Below are positions 31,042 to 39,773 of a stretch of 40,821 bases of DNA, in pieces. The notes below the pieces were generated by a model. The model did not search any database. It was not told where the DNA came from and was given only the letters and a program-made list of their open reading frames with translations. The translations under genes were made by a program, and so were the position numbers. The first letter of the stretch is position 1; every line of letters begins with the position of its first letter. Source of the stretch: JAFHCF01 sp048497495 (GTDB lineage: Bacteria; Pseudomonadota; Alphaproteobacteria; Rhizobiales; Ancalomicrobiaceae); contig JAFHCF010000197.1 of NCBI GenBank assembly GCA_048497495.1, positions 1 to 40,821 of the forward strand. The letters are read 5' to 3'.

Positions 31042-32550
31042 GTGCCGAAGGACATGATCCTCACGGTCGATCTCGGCGGGTCGTCCCTCAAGGCCGGCCT
31101 CTTCGAAGCCGACGGCCGCCTGCTGGCCACCGCGACCGTGCCCATGGGCTTCGAGGAGCCCGGCGACGGGGTCTCGGAACAGGATCCGGAACTCTGGTGG
31201 CGGAGTTTCCTCCGGGCCCTCGACGAGATCGCCCGCGAGGCCGGCCCGGCGCTCGACCGCGTCGCGGGCATCGCGGTCTGCGGCTTCACCCGCACCCAGG
31301 TGTTGCTCGATCGCGCCGACACGGTGCTTCGCCCGGCGATCGGCTTTCGCGACGCCCGCGCGGCAGCCTCGGTCGCGGCGGCGCTGGCGCGCCCCGGCGT
31401 CGCCGCCCATCCGGCGGCCCGCCACTTCAACGTCTATCATCCGCTCGCCCGGCTCTCGTGGGTCGGCGAACACGAGCCCGAGCTCTGGTCGCGGGTCGCC
31501 CGGGTGGTCGAGCCGAAGGACTACATCAACCTGCGCCTGACCGGCCGGGTGGCGTCGGATTTCGTCTCCCAGCATTGGCTGTCGCAGGCGACTTCGGGGG
31601 GCGCGGGCTCGCTCGCCGCGCTCGCCGGCCTCGACCGCTCGCCGCTTCCCCCCCTGCTTCGGCCACACGAGGTGGTCGGCACGGTCAGCGCGAGCGACCA
31701 CCCGGCCGTGGCACGGCTTCGTGGCGTACCGGTCTTCTGCGGGGCGAACGACAGTTGGGCGGCGGCCGTCGGCCTCGGCGCGCTGGCGACGGGCCGCGCC
31801 TACGGCATCTCGGGGTCGTCGGAGGTCTTCGGGCTGATCTCCGATCGCGACAGCGAGAGCGAGGGGCTCCTGACCCTGCCCTGGGCGGAAGGGCTGTGGC
31901 AGATCGGCGGTCCCGGCCTCAACGGCGCCAATGCCCTGCGCTGGATCGTCGATCTCCTCGCCCCCGGCGCGGCGCCTTTCGAGGCGCGGCTGGCGGGGCT
32001 CCTCGATCACCCCGGCAACGACGCGCCGCTCCTCTTCCTGCCCTATCTCTTCGGCGAGCGGACGCCATTCTGGGACCGCGACCTGCGCGCCGCCTTCCTC
32101 GGCCTCGGGGCCGGCCACGGTCCGGCGGACATGGCGCGCGCCGTCATGCAAGGGGTGGCGTTCCACAATCGGCTGGTGCTCGAGCGAGCGGAAGCCGCCA
32201 GCGGGCAGCGGGCGCGCGAGGTTCGGCTCGGCGGGGGCGGCGCCGGCAGCGCCGTTTGGAATCAGATCCGCGCCGATGTCCTCGACCGCGAGATCCTCGC
32301 CATGCCGAAGCGGCAGATGGGGCTCGCCGGCTGCCTGGCGCTGGCGCGGGTCGGACTGGGCCTCGCCGGCGATCTCTCCGCCGCCCTCGACGCCATCGAC
32401 GGCGACGTCGAGCGTTTCCGGCCGAACCCGAAAGCCGCGCGCCGCCTCGACGGCCTCCATGCGATCTTCCGCGAGGCGCATCCCTTCGTCGCCGACATCT
32501 CCTTCAGATTGCAGGCGATCGGGCGCGACGACCGGACGTCGGCGGCGTGA
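31042..32550 (+). CDS. FGGY-family carbohydrate kinase
   Basis: A 502-residue kinase. The first phosphate motif is ILTVDLGGSSLKAGLF, and the ATPase-domain features include FCGANDSWAAAVGLGAL, ISGSSEVFG, and VRLGGGGAGSAVWNQI near the C-terminus. The group includes xylulokinase, glycerol and erythritol kinases; the substrate is not resolved. The GTG start at 31042 has AGGAGA about 5 nt upstream, better than the ATG at 31054. It probably phosphorylates the sugar or polyol brought in by the following ABC system. 23 bp after the IclR gene, so transcription may read through. Confidence 0.88.
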   Translation: MPKDMILTVDLGGSSLKAGLFEADGRLLATATVPMGFEEPGDGVSEQDPELWWRSFLRALDEIAREAGPALDRVAGIAVCGFTRTQVLLDRADTVLRPAIGFRDARAAASVAAALARPGVAAHPAARHFNVYHPLARLSWVGEHEPELWSRVARVVEPKDYINLRLTGRVASDFVSQHWLSQATSGGAGSLAALAGLDRSPLPPLLRPHEVVGTVSASDHPAVARLRGVPVFCGANDSWAAAVGLGALATGRAYGISGSSEVFGLISDRDSESEGLLTLPWAEGLWQIGGPGLNGANALRWIVDLLAPGAAPFEARLAGLLDHPGNDAPLLFLPYLFGERTPFWDRDLRAAFLGLGAGHGPADMARAVMQGVAFHNRLVLERAEAASGQRAREVRLGGGGAGSAVWNQIRADVLDREILAMPKRQMGLAGCLALARVGLGLAGDLSAALDAIDGDVERFRPNPKAARRLDGLHAIFREAHPFVADISFRLQAIGRDDRTSAA

Positions 32551-32643
32551 GCGGCAGGGGAGCCGCGCGCGGCGCGGAAGGGCTTGCGCCGGCGATCTCC
32601 CGATGCGAGCTTCCGCGAGGACCGACCTTCTCGGAAACCGTCG

Positions 32644-32673
32644 CGGCATCGTCCGCTCGGCGTCCCGATGCCG
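32644..32673. promoter_or_regulatory. Inverted repeat between kinase and sugar permease genes
   Basis: CGGCATCG and CGATGCCG, 8-bp arms with a 14-bp spacer. No T run follows. It lies in the 200-bp gap and could be an operator for the sugar importer. Nothing else was found in that gap. Confidence 0.4.
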
Positions 32674-32750
32674 ATCCGCTTCACGACCGGCGGGGTTCCC
32701 CGATCTCCGGTGATCCTGAATTCCCGCCGACCCTCGGCCGAACCTGATCG

Positions 32751-33737
32751 GTGACGAACGGGATGACATCGCTCCGGCCGCTCCTGGCGACCTATGGCAC
32801 GGCCTTTGCCGGCGCCGCCGTCGTCGTGGTCTTCGCTCTCGCCAACCCGGTCTTCCTGACCACGGCGAACTTCTCGATCATCCTGAAGGAAGCGGCCTTC
32901 CTCGGCATCCTGTCGCTCGGCTTCACCTTCGCGCTGGTCACCGCCGAGCTCGATCTGTCGATCGCCGAGGTGGCGAGCCTCTCGGCGGTGGTGTCGGGCG
33001 CGCTGATCCATGCCGGTTGGGGCGCGCCGGTCGCCGCCGGCGCCGGCCTCGGGGCGGGGCTCGTCTGCGGCATGGCCAACGGGATCGTGGTGACGCGGTT
33101 CAAGGTGCCGTCGCTGATCGCCACCCTCGGCATGGCGGCGATCGCCAAGGGGGTCGGCTTCATGATCACCCAGGGCGTCGCCTTCGTCGGGCGCTGGCCG
33201 ACGGGCTTCACGGGCCTGGCGCGGGGGACGTTCCTCGGCCTGTCGAACCTGGTGTGGTGGCTGGTCGCGGTCAGCCTCGTCGGCTGGGTGCTGCTCAACT
33301 GGACCCGGATCGGGGCGCATCTCCGGGCGACCGGCGAGGCGGAGGAGGCGGCGAGGCTCGCCGGCGTGGCGACCGGCGCCATGAAGCGGATCGGCCTGAC
33401 GATCTCGGGGCTCTGCGCCGGGCTCACCGGCGTGCTGCTCGCCGCCAGCCTGTCGTCGGCGGCACCGAACATGGCCGGCGACCACTTCCTCTACGCCATC
33501 GCGGCGGTGCTGCTCGGCATGACCATGTTCGAGCCCGGCCGGCCGAACGTTCCCGGGACCCTGGCGGCGACCTTCTCGCTGAAGGCGCTCGGCAATGGAC
33601 TCGTGTTGGTCGGCGCCGCCTACTACGTTCAAGACATCGTGCTCGGCATCGTCATCATCGCGTCGGTGGCGCTGTCGGCCGGGGCGCTCGGCCGCGCCGC
33701 ATTCGTCGAGAAACTGAACTTCAAACGGCCTCAATGA
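32751..33737 (+). CDS. Ribose/fructose-type ABC transporter permease
   Basis: A 328-residue polytopic protein of the BPD_transp_2 group (RbsC/FrcC type), with about ten hydrophobic segments and the signature VTAELDLSIAEVASLSAV and PSLIATLGMAAIAKG. The start could be GTG 32751 or ATG 32763; neither has a clear ribosome binding site. Carries a sugar or polyol across the inner membrane together with the next two genes. The stop overlaps an ATG of the binding protein frame. Confidence 0.9.
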   Translation: MTNGMTSLRPLLATYGTAFAGAAVVVVFALANPVFLTTANFSIILKEAAFLGILSLGFTFALVTAELDLSIAEVASLSAVVSGALIHAGWGAPVAAGAGLGAGLVCGMANGIVVTRFKVPSLIATLGMAAIAKGVGFMITQGVAFVGRWPTGFTGLARGTFLGLSNLVWWLVAVSLVGWVLLNWTRIGAHLRATGEAEEAARLAGVATGAMKRIGLTISGLCAGLTGVLLAASLSSAAPNMAGDHFLYAIAAVLLGMTMFEPGRPNVPGTLAATFSLKALGNGLVLVGAAYYVQDIVLGIVIIASVALSAGALGRAAFVEKLNFKRPQ

Positions 33738-33754
33738 ACCGGGGGGAATTCGAC

Positions 33755-34720
33755 ATGGACAAGTTCACGCGTCGCGATCTGGTGGGTGGAGCGGTGGCAC
33801 TCTCGGCGGTCGCCATGACCGGCGGGGCGGTGAGCGCCGCGGGCTTCGATCTGCCGATCGTCGCCTTTCAGATGTCGTCGGAGACCCACGCGCGCGTCGC
33901 CAACGCCGCCGCCGCCGCCGCCAAGGCCAAGGGCTGGAGCGCGACGATCCTGAACTCGGAAGGCTCGTTGCCCAAGCACACCGAACAGCTCGAGACCCTG
34001 ATCCAGTCGAAGCCCTCGGCGATCATCGTGGCGATGGGCAAGCCGGTGGAGGCCGAGGAGGCGCTGAAGAAGGCCAAGGCGGCGGGCATCCCGGTGCTGA
34101 CGGTGATGGCCGGCGCCTCGCCGCACACGCTCTTCGACATTCAGGTCAACGAATACAAGGTCGGCGCCGACGCCGCCCTCTGGCTCCTCGGCCAGATGGG
34201 TTTCCAGGGCAAGATCCTGACCGAGCGGTTCGAGGGCAACGTCGGCACCCGCATCCGCGGCCGGGTGCTCGACGCGGTGCTGGCCGAGAACACCGGCGTC
34301 AAGGTGATCGGCAACCACGCCATGGCCCGCACCCAGTCGTGGCGCGACGACGTGCGCCAGGGAATGCAGACGCTGCTGCTCCAGCACGGCGCCGAGGTCG
34401 AGGGCATCTGGGCCTCGTTCGACGGTCAGGCCTTCGTCATCGACGACATCCTGAAGACGCGCGGACTGAAGAAGGGACAGATCAAGTTCGTCTCGATCGA
34501 TGGCGGACAGGAGACCTACCGCCGCATCGCCGATCCGGACTCGATGCTGATGGCGAGCGTCGCCATTCCGTTCGAGGCGATGGGGACGCAGGCCGTCGAG
34601 GCGATCGACCGCATCGTGGTGAAGAAAGAGGCCAAGAGCGCCATCACCCCGGGCCCCTATCTCTTCATGGACGCCGCGCTGGTCGACGCCAACAACGTCG
34701 CGAAGTTCGTCCAGCCGTGA
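33755..34720 (+). CDS. Sugar ABC substrate-binding protein, Tat-type signal
   Basis: A 321-residue periplasmic sugar-binding protein of the Peripla_BP_4 type. The N-terminus MDKFTRRDLVGGAVALSAVA is a twin-arginine signal with cleavage near residue 29. Mature features are KPSAIIVAMGKPVEAEEALKKA and NEYKVGADAALWLL. ATG 33755 follows a GGGGGG tract; an ATG at 33734, overlapping the permease stop, is in frame but would place extra residues ahead of the signal. Tat export is less common for this family than Sec. Confidence 0.88.
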   Translation: MDKFTRRDLVGGAVALSAVAMTGGAVSAAGFDLPIVAFQMSSETHARVANAAAAAAKAKGWSATILNSEGSLPKHTEQLETLIQSKPSAIIVAMGKPVEAEEALKKAKAAGIPVLTVMAGASPHTLFDIQVNEYKVGADAALWLLGQMGFQGKILTERFEGNVGTRIRGRVLDAVLAENTGVKVIGNHAMARTQSWRDDVRQGMQTLLLQHGAEVEGIWASFDGQAFVIDDILKTRGLKKGQIKFVSIDGGQETYRRIADPDSMLMASVAIPFEAMGTQAVEAIDRIVVKKEAKSAITPGPYLFMDAALVDANNVAKFVQP

Positions 34721-35481
34721 CGAAGGATCCGACCCCGTTCCTGTCGCTTTCCGGCGTCACCAAGTCCTACGGGGCGGTCGAGGCGCTGAAGGGCATCGAC
34801 CTGGACATCCCCACCGGGGAGGTTCTGGCGCTGGTCGGCGACAACGGCGCGGGCAAGTCGAGCCTCGTCAAGATCCTCGCCGGCGCTCATGAGCCGAGCG
34901 GCGGCGAGATCCGGCTGAAGGGAGACCTCGTCCGCTTCCCCTCGCCCGGCGCGGCGCTCGAGAAGGGCATCGCGACGATCTACCAGGACCTCGCGGTGGC
35001 GCCGCGCCTGTCGATCACCGAGAACATCTTCCTCGGCTCCGAACTGACGCGGAAGATCCCCGGCCTCCCCTTCGCGCGACTGCTCGACAAGGGCCGCATG
35101 GGGCGCGAGGCTCGGGCGCTCCTGGCGCGGTTGGCGATCGACGTGGCGGCGACCGACACGCCGGTCGAACGGCTCTCCGGCGGCCAGCGCCAGGCGGTGG
35201 CGCTGTCGCGGGCGCTGCGCTGGGACGCGCGGATGATCATCATGGACGAACCGACCGCCGCCCTCGGCGTCCAGGAGACGCGGCAGGTCCTCGACCTGAT
35301 CCGCCGCCTCCACGACGAGGGGCGGACGGTGGTGCTGATCTCCCACAACATGGCCGACGTCTGCGCCGTGGCGACCCGGGTCGCGGTCCTCAAGGGCGGG
35401 CGCAAGGTCGTCGACCGCGCCATGACCGGGCTCGACGCGGACCATCTCGCCCACATGGTGATGACCGGGCGCGAGGCGTGA
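34717..35481 (+). CDS. Sugar ABC transporter ATPase, single domain (FrcA-like)
   Basis: A 254-residue ATPase. Walker A is GDNGAGKSS, the Q-loop YQDLAVAP, the signature LSGGQRQAVALSRAL and Walker B MIIMDEPTAALG. RbsA-type proteins are twice this length; single-domain forms such as FrcA go with FrcB/FrcC-type partners. The GTG start overlaps the binding protein stop. With the kinase upstream the set resembles an frc-type fructose locus, though gene order differs and substrate is not shown. Confidence 0.9.
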   Translation: MTKDPTPFLSLSGVTKSYGAVEALKGIDLDIPTGEVLALVGDNGAGKSSLVKILAGAHEPSGGEIRLKGDLVRFPSPGAALEKGIATIYQDLAVAPRLSITENIFLGSELTRKIPGLPFARLLDKGRMGREARALLARLAIDVAATDTPVERLSGGQRQAVALSRALRWDARMIIMDEPTAALGVQETRQVLDLIRRLHDEGRTVVLISHNMADVCAVATRVAVLKGGRKVVDRAMTGLDADHLAHMVMTGREA

Positions 35482-35691
35482 CGCCCGCCCGCGTGAAATA
35501 GGATCACGCCCGCCTCGCGCCCCCCCGAGGCACGCCTGCCGATGCCACGGGGGGTCGTCGCGGGACCGTGCCCGGACGCGCGGGCGATCCGAAATTCGTC
35601 CCCGATCATGCCCCTCGGCGCTCGGTCCCCGAAGGCCGATAAAAATCGATCAGAGGCCCGAGACGCCCCCACGGATCGGTGACGTTTGCTG

Positions 35692-35720
35692 TTGAACGGG
35701 CAGAAATGCACGTGTATGGT
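35692..35720 (+). promoter_or_regulatory. Promoter of the TRAP transporter operon
   Basis: -35 TTGAAC (35692-35697), 17-bp spacer, -10 TATGGT (35715-35720), in the 307-bp gap 35482-35788. The area is markedly AT-richer than the rest of the window. The remainder of the gap holds a weak GCGTGA/TCACGC hairpin after the ATPase gene and no gene. Confidence 0.65.
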
Positions 35721-35729
35721 GCCATACCA
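35714..35729. promoter_or_regulatory. GntR/FadR-like operator overlapping the TRAP -10 element
   Basis: GTATGG-TG-CCATAC (35714-35727) is a perfect dyad; the overlapping TGGT-GCCAT-ACCA (35717-35729) resembles FadR-subfamily GntR operators for sugar acid genes. It covers the -10 element, so repression is expected. No GntR gene is in the window. Confidence 0.55.
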
Positions 35730-35761
35730 GACCGTAAGCTGAAGAAAAAAACGAATGATCA

Positions 35762-35784
35762 GTTTCATCTTTCCTTGAGGAAAC
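35762..35784 (+). promoter_or_regulatory. Dyad containing the dctP ribosome binding site
   Basis: TTTCC-TTGA-GGAAA (35770-35783) nests within GTTTC/GAAAC (35762-35784). The GAGGAAA ribosome binding site is in the right arm, so folding could limit translation of the TRAP binding protein. Confidence 0.4.
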
Positions 35785-35788
35785 AACG

Positions 35789-36820
35789 ATGACCAGCTTC
35801 GTAGAAAAGTCCTCTCTCACTCGTCGCGCCCTGCTCACAAGTGGAGCGGTGACGCTCGCCATGCCCGCGATCTTGTCCCGTGCTCACGCTGCGGGTAAAT
35901 ACGTCTGCAAGATCGCGCATACCGAAGGCATCGGCACGCCGATCACCAACGCCTTCGACGCCTGGACCAAGGCGCTGAAGGAGAAGAGCGGCGGTCAGAT
36001 CGACGCGCAGCACTTCCCCGCCGCCCAGCTCGGCGGCCTCGCCGAACTGCTCGAGGGCAACCGCATCGGCACCATCCAGGTGACCACGGCGGGTCCCGAC
36101 TCGGAAGAAGCGATCGCGCCTGAAATCGCAGCCTTCGGTGGCGCGCCGGGCTTCATCTACAAGAACGAGGCGCATGTCGACGCGGTGCTGCAGGGGCCGC
36201 TCGGCCGCCAGTGCTCCGACATCGCCCGCGCCAAGACCGGCGTCGAATTCGTCGACTACGGCGAGACCGGCTTCCGCCACATCCTGGCGAAGAAGCCGGT
36301 GACCTCGCTGGCCGACCTCAAGGGCGTCAAGATCCGCGTGCCGCAGCTGCGCATCTGGGTCGACTTCTGGACCCTGCTCGGCGCCGCGCCGACGCCGCTG
36401 CCCTATTCGGAGCAGTATTCGGCGCTGTCGACCGGCATCATCGACGCCATCGACTCGGACGTCTTCTCCATCGTCGGCTTCAAGTTCCACGAGCAGGCCA
36501 AGTATCTGACGCTGACCGGCCACTGGTTCCTGCCCAAGGCGGTGCGGGTCAACGCCGCCTGGCTCGACAAGCTGCCCGAGGACATGCGCGCCCTCGTCCG
36601 CTCGACCGCCAAGGAGGCCTTCGCCGAACAGCGCCGGGTCAACCGCGCCAAGGCCGACGAGACGCTCGCCCAGCTCAAGACCCTGGGCGTCCAGGTGACC
36701 AAGCTCGACGCCGCCGAACTCGCCAAGATGGAGCAGCAGACCTCGTCGCTCTATGCCGAGTTCGGTAAGAAGAGCCCCGAGACGGCGAAGATGATCGCCG
36801 CCATCCGCGCGCTCGGCTGA
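35789..36820 (+). CDS. dctP: TRAP transporter substrate-binding protein DctP
   Basis: A 343-residue DctP-family protein. The signal has a twin-arginine motif (SLTRRALLTSGA) and cleavage near AHAAG (residue ~35). KGVKIRVPQLRIWVDFW carries the conserved ligand-binding arginine, and SEQYSALSTGIIDAIDSD is also typical. It captures an organic acid, perhaps a sugar acid given the neighbouring dehydrogenases and the GntR-like operator. GAGGAAA precedes the ATG. Confidence 0.93.
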   Translation: MTSFVEKSSLTRRALLTSGAVTLAMPAILSRAHAAGKYVCKIAHTEGIGTPITNAFDAWTKALKEKSGGQIDAQHFPAAQLGGLAELLEGNRIGTIQVTTAGPDSEEAIAPEIAAFGGAPGFIYKNEAHVDAVLQGPLGRQCSDIARAKTGVEFVDYGETGFRHILAKKPVTSLADLKGVKIRVPQLRIWVDFWTLLGAAPTPLPYSEQYSALSTGIIDAIDSDVFSIVGFKFHEQAKYLTLTGHWFLPKAVRVNAAWLDKLPEDMRALVRSTAKEAFAEQRRVNRAKADETLAQLKTLGVQVTKLDAAELAKMEQQTSSLYAEFGKKSPETAKMIAAIRALG

Positions 36821-36830
36821 GCGCGCCAGG

Positions 36831-38702
36831 ATGAGCACGACCGTCGATACGAGCGCCGCCGAGGTGGTGCGCCATGCCCCGCCGACCGGTATGGGCAGGA
36901 TCGTCGAACGCCTCCTCGAGGCGGCCAGCATCGGCTTGATGCTGGTCGCCGTCGGGGTGTCCTGTCTGCAGGTCACGTTGCGCTATGTCTTCAACTCGGG
37001 CCTGCCCTGGCCCGAGGAACTGGCGACGTGGGTCTTCGGCTGGTCGGTCTTCCTCGGCATGGCGGTCGCCACCGGCCGTGACGCCCACATCTCGATCGAC
37101 GTCGTGCTCCGGCTCGTCGGGCCACGCTCGCGCGCGGCCCTGGAGTTCTTCGGCCACGCGATCATCGCCGCGGCGAGCTTCATGCTGCTGATCCACGGCT
37201 GGGACTACGTCTCCCGGGTGATCTCGGCCTCGCCGGCGCTGCAACTGCCGATGAAGTACTTCTTCCTGGCGGTGCCGGTCGGCGGCTTCTTCAATCTCTT
37301 CTTCCTCGGCTGGCCGAAGGCGGGGCGCTCGCTCGTCCACGGGCTCGGCCTCGTCGCCACCGGCCTCGCGCTCTATCTCGCGGTGCGCTTCGGTGCGCCG
37401 CTGGTCTACGACCAGAGCAGCAGCGCCATCGTCCTCGTCTCCGTCGGCGTCGTCTCGATCATCATCGGCGTGCCCGTGGCCTTCGCGCTCGCCTTCGGCG
37501 TCTTCTGCGCCTTCGTGCCCTTCGGCACGATGATGCTGGTCACCATCTCGCAGAACATGGCGGCGTCGCTGAACTCCTTCACGCTGCTGGCCATTCCCTT
37601 CTTCATCCTGGCTGCGGCGGTGATGAACGCCGGCGGCATCACGCCGCGTCTCGTCGATCTCGCGATGCAACTCGTCGGCCACCTGCGCGGCGGCCTCGGA
37701 CAGGCCAACGTCGTCACCAACACCATGCTCGCCGGCATCTCGGGCTCGTCGACCGCCGACGCCTCGACCATCGCCAAGCTGCTGGTGCCGGAGATGGCGA
37801 AGCGCGGCTACAGCCGGGCCTTCGCCGCGGCCTTGACCGCGGCGGCGGCGACCATCGCCAACCTGATCCCACCGGGCCTCGGCCTCATCGTCTACGCGGC
37901 ACTCGCCTCGGTCTCGGTCGGGGCGCTGTTCGTGGCGACGATCGTGCCCGGCCTGATGGTCTCGGCGGCGCTGATGACCACGGTCTGGGTGATCTCGCGG
38001 GCCCGCGGCTACGGCGGCGACACGCCCAAGGCCTCGCTCGGCGATCGGATGAAATCGCTCGGCCTCGCCATTCCGGCCCTGGTCCTGCCGGCGATCATCG
38101 TCGGCGGCGTCCGCTTCGGCGTCTTCACCGCCACCGAGGCCGGCGCCATCGCCTTCGTCTACGCGCTGTTCTGCGGCTCGCTCCTCTATCGCAAGCTGAC
38201 CGTCGCCAACCTGATCGCGGCGATCCGCGAGTCGGTCTTCGACACCGCGGTGATCGTCGTCATCATCGCGGCGGCTGCGCCCTTCGCCTGGGTGCTGGCC
38301 TACGAGCAGGTGCCGCAGAAGATCGCCGAGGGGCTCGAGGTGCTGATCGAGCGGCCGTGGCTCTTGATGTTGGCGATCAACGGCTTCCTGTTGGTCGTCG
38401 GCCTGTTCATGGAGATGATCGCCTCGATGGTGATCCTGGTGCCGATCCTGGTGCCGTTGGTGGTGGCCGCCGGCTACGACCCGGTGCAGTTCGGCATCAT
38501 CATGGTGATGAACCTGGTGATCGGCGCGCTGACGCCACCGCTCGGGGTGCTGGTCTTCACCACCGCCCGGGTCGGCGGCGCCAACCAGACCGAGACCTTC
38601 AAGGCGATCACCCCCTTCACCTTGGCGTTGATCGTGGTGCTGATGCTGGTCGCCTACATACCCGCCGTGACGATGCTGCCGGTCGCCCTGCTCGGTCCCT
38701 GA
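36831..38702 (+). CDS. dctQM: TRAP transporter fused permease DctQM
   Basis: A 623-residue membrane protein. Residues ~25-190 form the small DctQ part (four hydrophobic segments, with RYVFNSGLPWPEELATW). Residues ~195-620 are the large DctM part (GVPVAFALAFGVFC, AGISGSSTADAST, NLIPPGLGLIVY, LTPPLGVLVF). Fusions of Q and M are known in many bacteria. It uses ion gradients to import the DctP ligand. It starts 10 nt after dctP. Confidence 0.93.
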   Translation: MSTTVDTSAAEVVRHAPPTGMGRIVERLLEAASIGLMLVAVGVSCLQVTLRYVFNSGLPWPEELATWVFGWSVFLGMAVATGRDAHISIDVVLRLVGPRSRAALEFFGHAIIAAASFMLLIHGWDYVSRVISASPALQLPMKYFFLAVPVGGFFNLFFLGWPKAGRSLVHGLGLVATGLALYLAVRFGAPLVYDQSSSAIVLVSVGVVSIIIGVPVAFALAFGVFCAFVPFGTMMLVTISQNMAASLNSFTLLAIPFFILAAAVMNAGGITPRLVDLAMQLVGHLRGGLGQANVVTNTMLAGISGSSTADASTIAKLLVPEMAKRGYSRAFAAALTAAAATIANLIPPGLGLIVYAALASVSVGALFVATIVPGLMVSAALMTTVWVISRARGYGGDTPKASLGDRMKSLGLAIPALVLPAIIVGGVRFGVFTATEAGAIAFVYALFCGSLLYRKLTVANLIAAIRESVFDTAVIVVIIAAAAPFAWVLAYEQVPQKIAEGLEVLIERPWLLMLAINGFLLVVGLFMEMIASMVILVPILVPLVVAAGYDPVQFGIIMVMNLVIGALTPPLGVLVFTTARVGGANQTETFKAITPFTLALIVVLMLVAYIPAVTMLPVALLGP

Positions 38703-38744
38703 CCGCGCCGGGTCAACCCGTCCACCCGAAGGATCGTGACCCCC

Positions 38745-39773
38745 GTGAAGAAGACACGTATCGCCGTCGTCGGTCTCGGCATGGCCGTGACCCCGCACGC
38801 CAAGGGGCTGGTCGACCTCGCCGACGAGGTCGAGGTCGTCCACGCCTTCTCGCCGAGCGCCGCGCGGCGCGCCGCCTTCGCCGAGAAGTTCCCCTTCCCG
38901 CTCTGCGACAGCCTCGACACCATCCTGCGCGACGACACCGTCGAGGCGGTCGCCGTCTTCACGCCGGCCAACACCCATCGCGACATCGGCCTCGCCTGCG
39001 CCCGGGCCGGCAAGCATGTGCTGATGGAGAAGCCGCTCGACATCACCACGGCCCGCGCCGTCGACCTGGTCGAGGGCTGCCGGGCGGCCGGGGTGACGAT
39101 GGGCGTGGTGCTCCAGCATCGGTTCCGGCCGGCCGGCGTGCGGGTCGCCGAGATCCTGCGCGGCGGCGAGCTCGGCCGAATCGTCGGCTGCTCGACGATC
39201 ATCCGGCTGTGGCGGCCGCAGAGCTATTACGACGAGCCCGGCCGGGGCAGCTTCGCCCGCGACGGCGGCGGCGTGCTGATCTCCCAGGGCATCCACACGC
39301 TGGACCTGATGCTGAGCCTCGCCGGTCCGATCGCCGAGGTCGCCGGCTTCGCCACGACCACGCCGGTGCATCACATGGAGACCGAGGACATGGTCACCGC
39401 CGCCGCGCGCTTCGCCAACGGCGCCTTCGGCACCATCGACGCGACGACGGCGGCCTATCCGGGCTTCCTCGAGGAGATCGTGCTGACCTGCGAAAAGGGC
39501 ACGGCGCTGCTGCGCGGCACCGAGATGCTGGTGCAGTATCACGACGGACGGCGGGAGCACATCGAGCCGGACAGGAGCGCCGGCGGCACCGGGGCCGATC
39601 CGATGGCCTTCCCCCACGACCACCATCGCGCCGTGATGGCGGACTTCGTCCGGGCGATTCGCGGCGGGACCCAGCCGAAGGTGTCCGGCGAGGAGGCCCT
39701 GAGGGTCCACCGGCTGATCGATGCGCTGATCGAGACGGGGCGGACCGGCGCGCCGGTCGAGGTGACGCCATGA
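38745..39773 (+). CDS. Gfo/Idh/MocA-family oxidoreductase (first)
   Basis: A 342-residue NAD(P)-dependent dehydrogenase. The Rossmann motif is AVVGLGMAVTPHAKG, the EKPLDIT segment carries the conserved EKP lysine, and the C-terminal beta-sheet domain has GVLISQGIHTLDLML. I chose the GTG at 38745 (MKKTRIAV-type start); a GTG at 38736 is too close to the AAGGA ribosome binding site. Likely oxidises or reduces a sugar, inositol or sugar acid imported by the adjoining transporters. It overlaps the next gene by 4 bp. Confidence 0.9.
   Translation: MKKTRIAVVGLGMAVTPHAKGLVDLADEVEVVHAFSPSAARRAAFAEKFPFPLCDSLDTILRDDTVEAVAVFTPANTHRDIGLACARAGKHVLMEKPLDITTARAVDLVEGCRAAGVTMGVVLQHRFRPAGVRVAEILRGGELGRIVGCSTIIRLWRPQSYYDEPGRGSFARDGGGVLISQGIHTLDLMLSLAGPIAEVAGFATTTPVHHMETEDMVTAAARFANGAFGTIDATTAAYPGFLEEIVLTCEKGTALLRGTEMLVQYHDGRREHIEPDRSAGGTGADPMAFPHDHHRAVMADFVRAIRGGTQPKVSGEEALRVHRLIDALIETGRTGAPVEVTP

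Noticed and set aside
36675..39710. 1011-codon leftward open frame opposite the TRAP genes
   Set aside because: Antisense artefact: low-complexity H/D/R/Q-rich translation opposite well-conserved DctP, DctQM and dehydrogenase genes.
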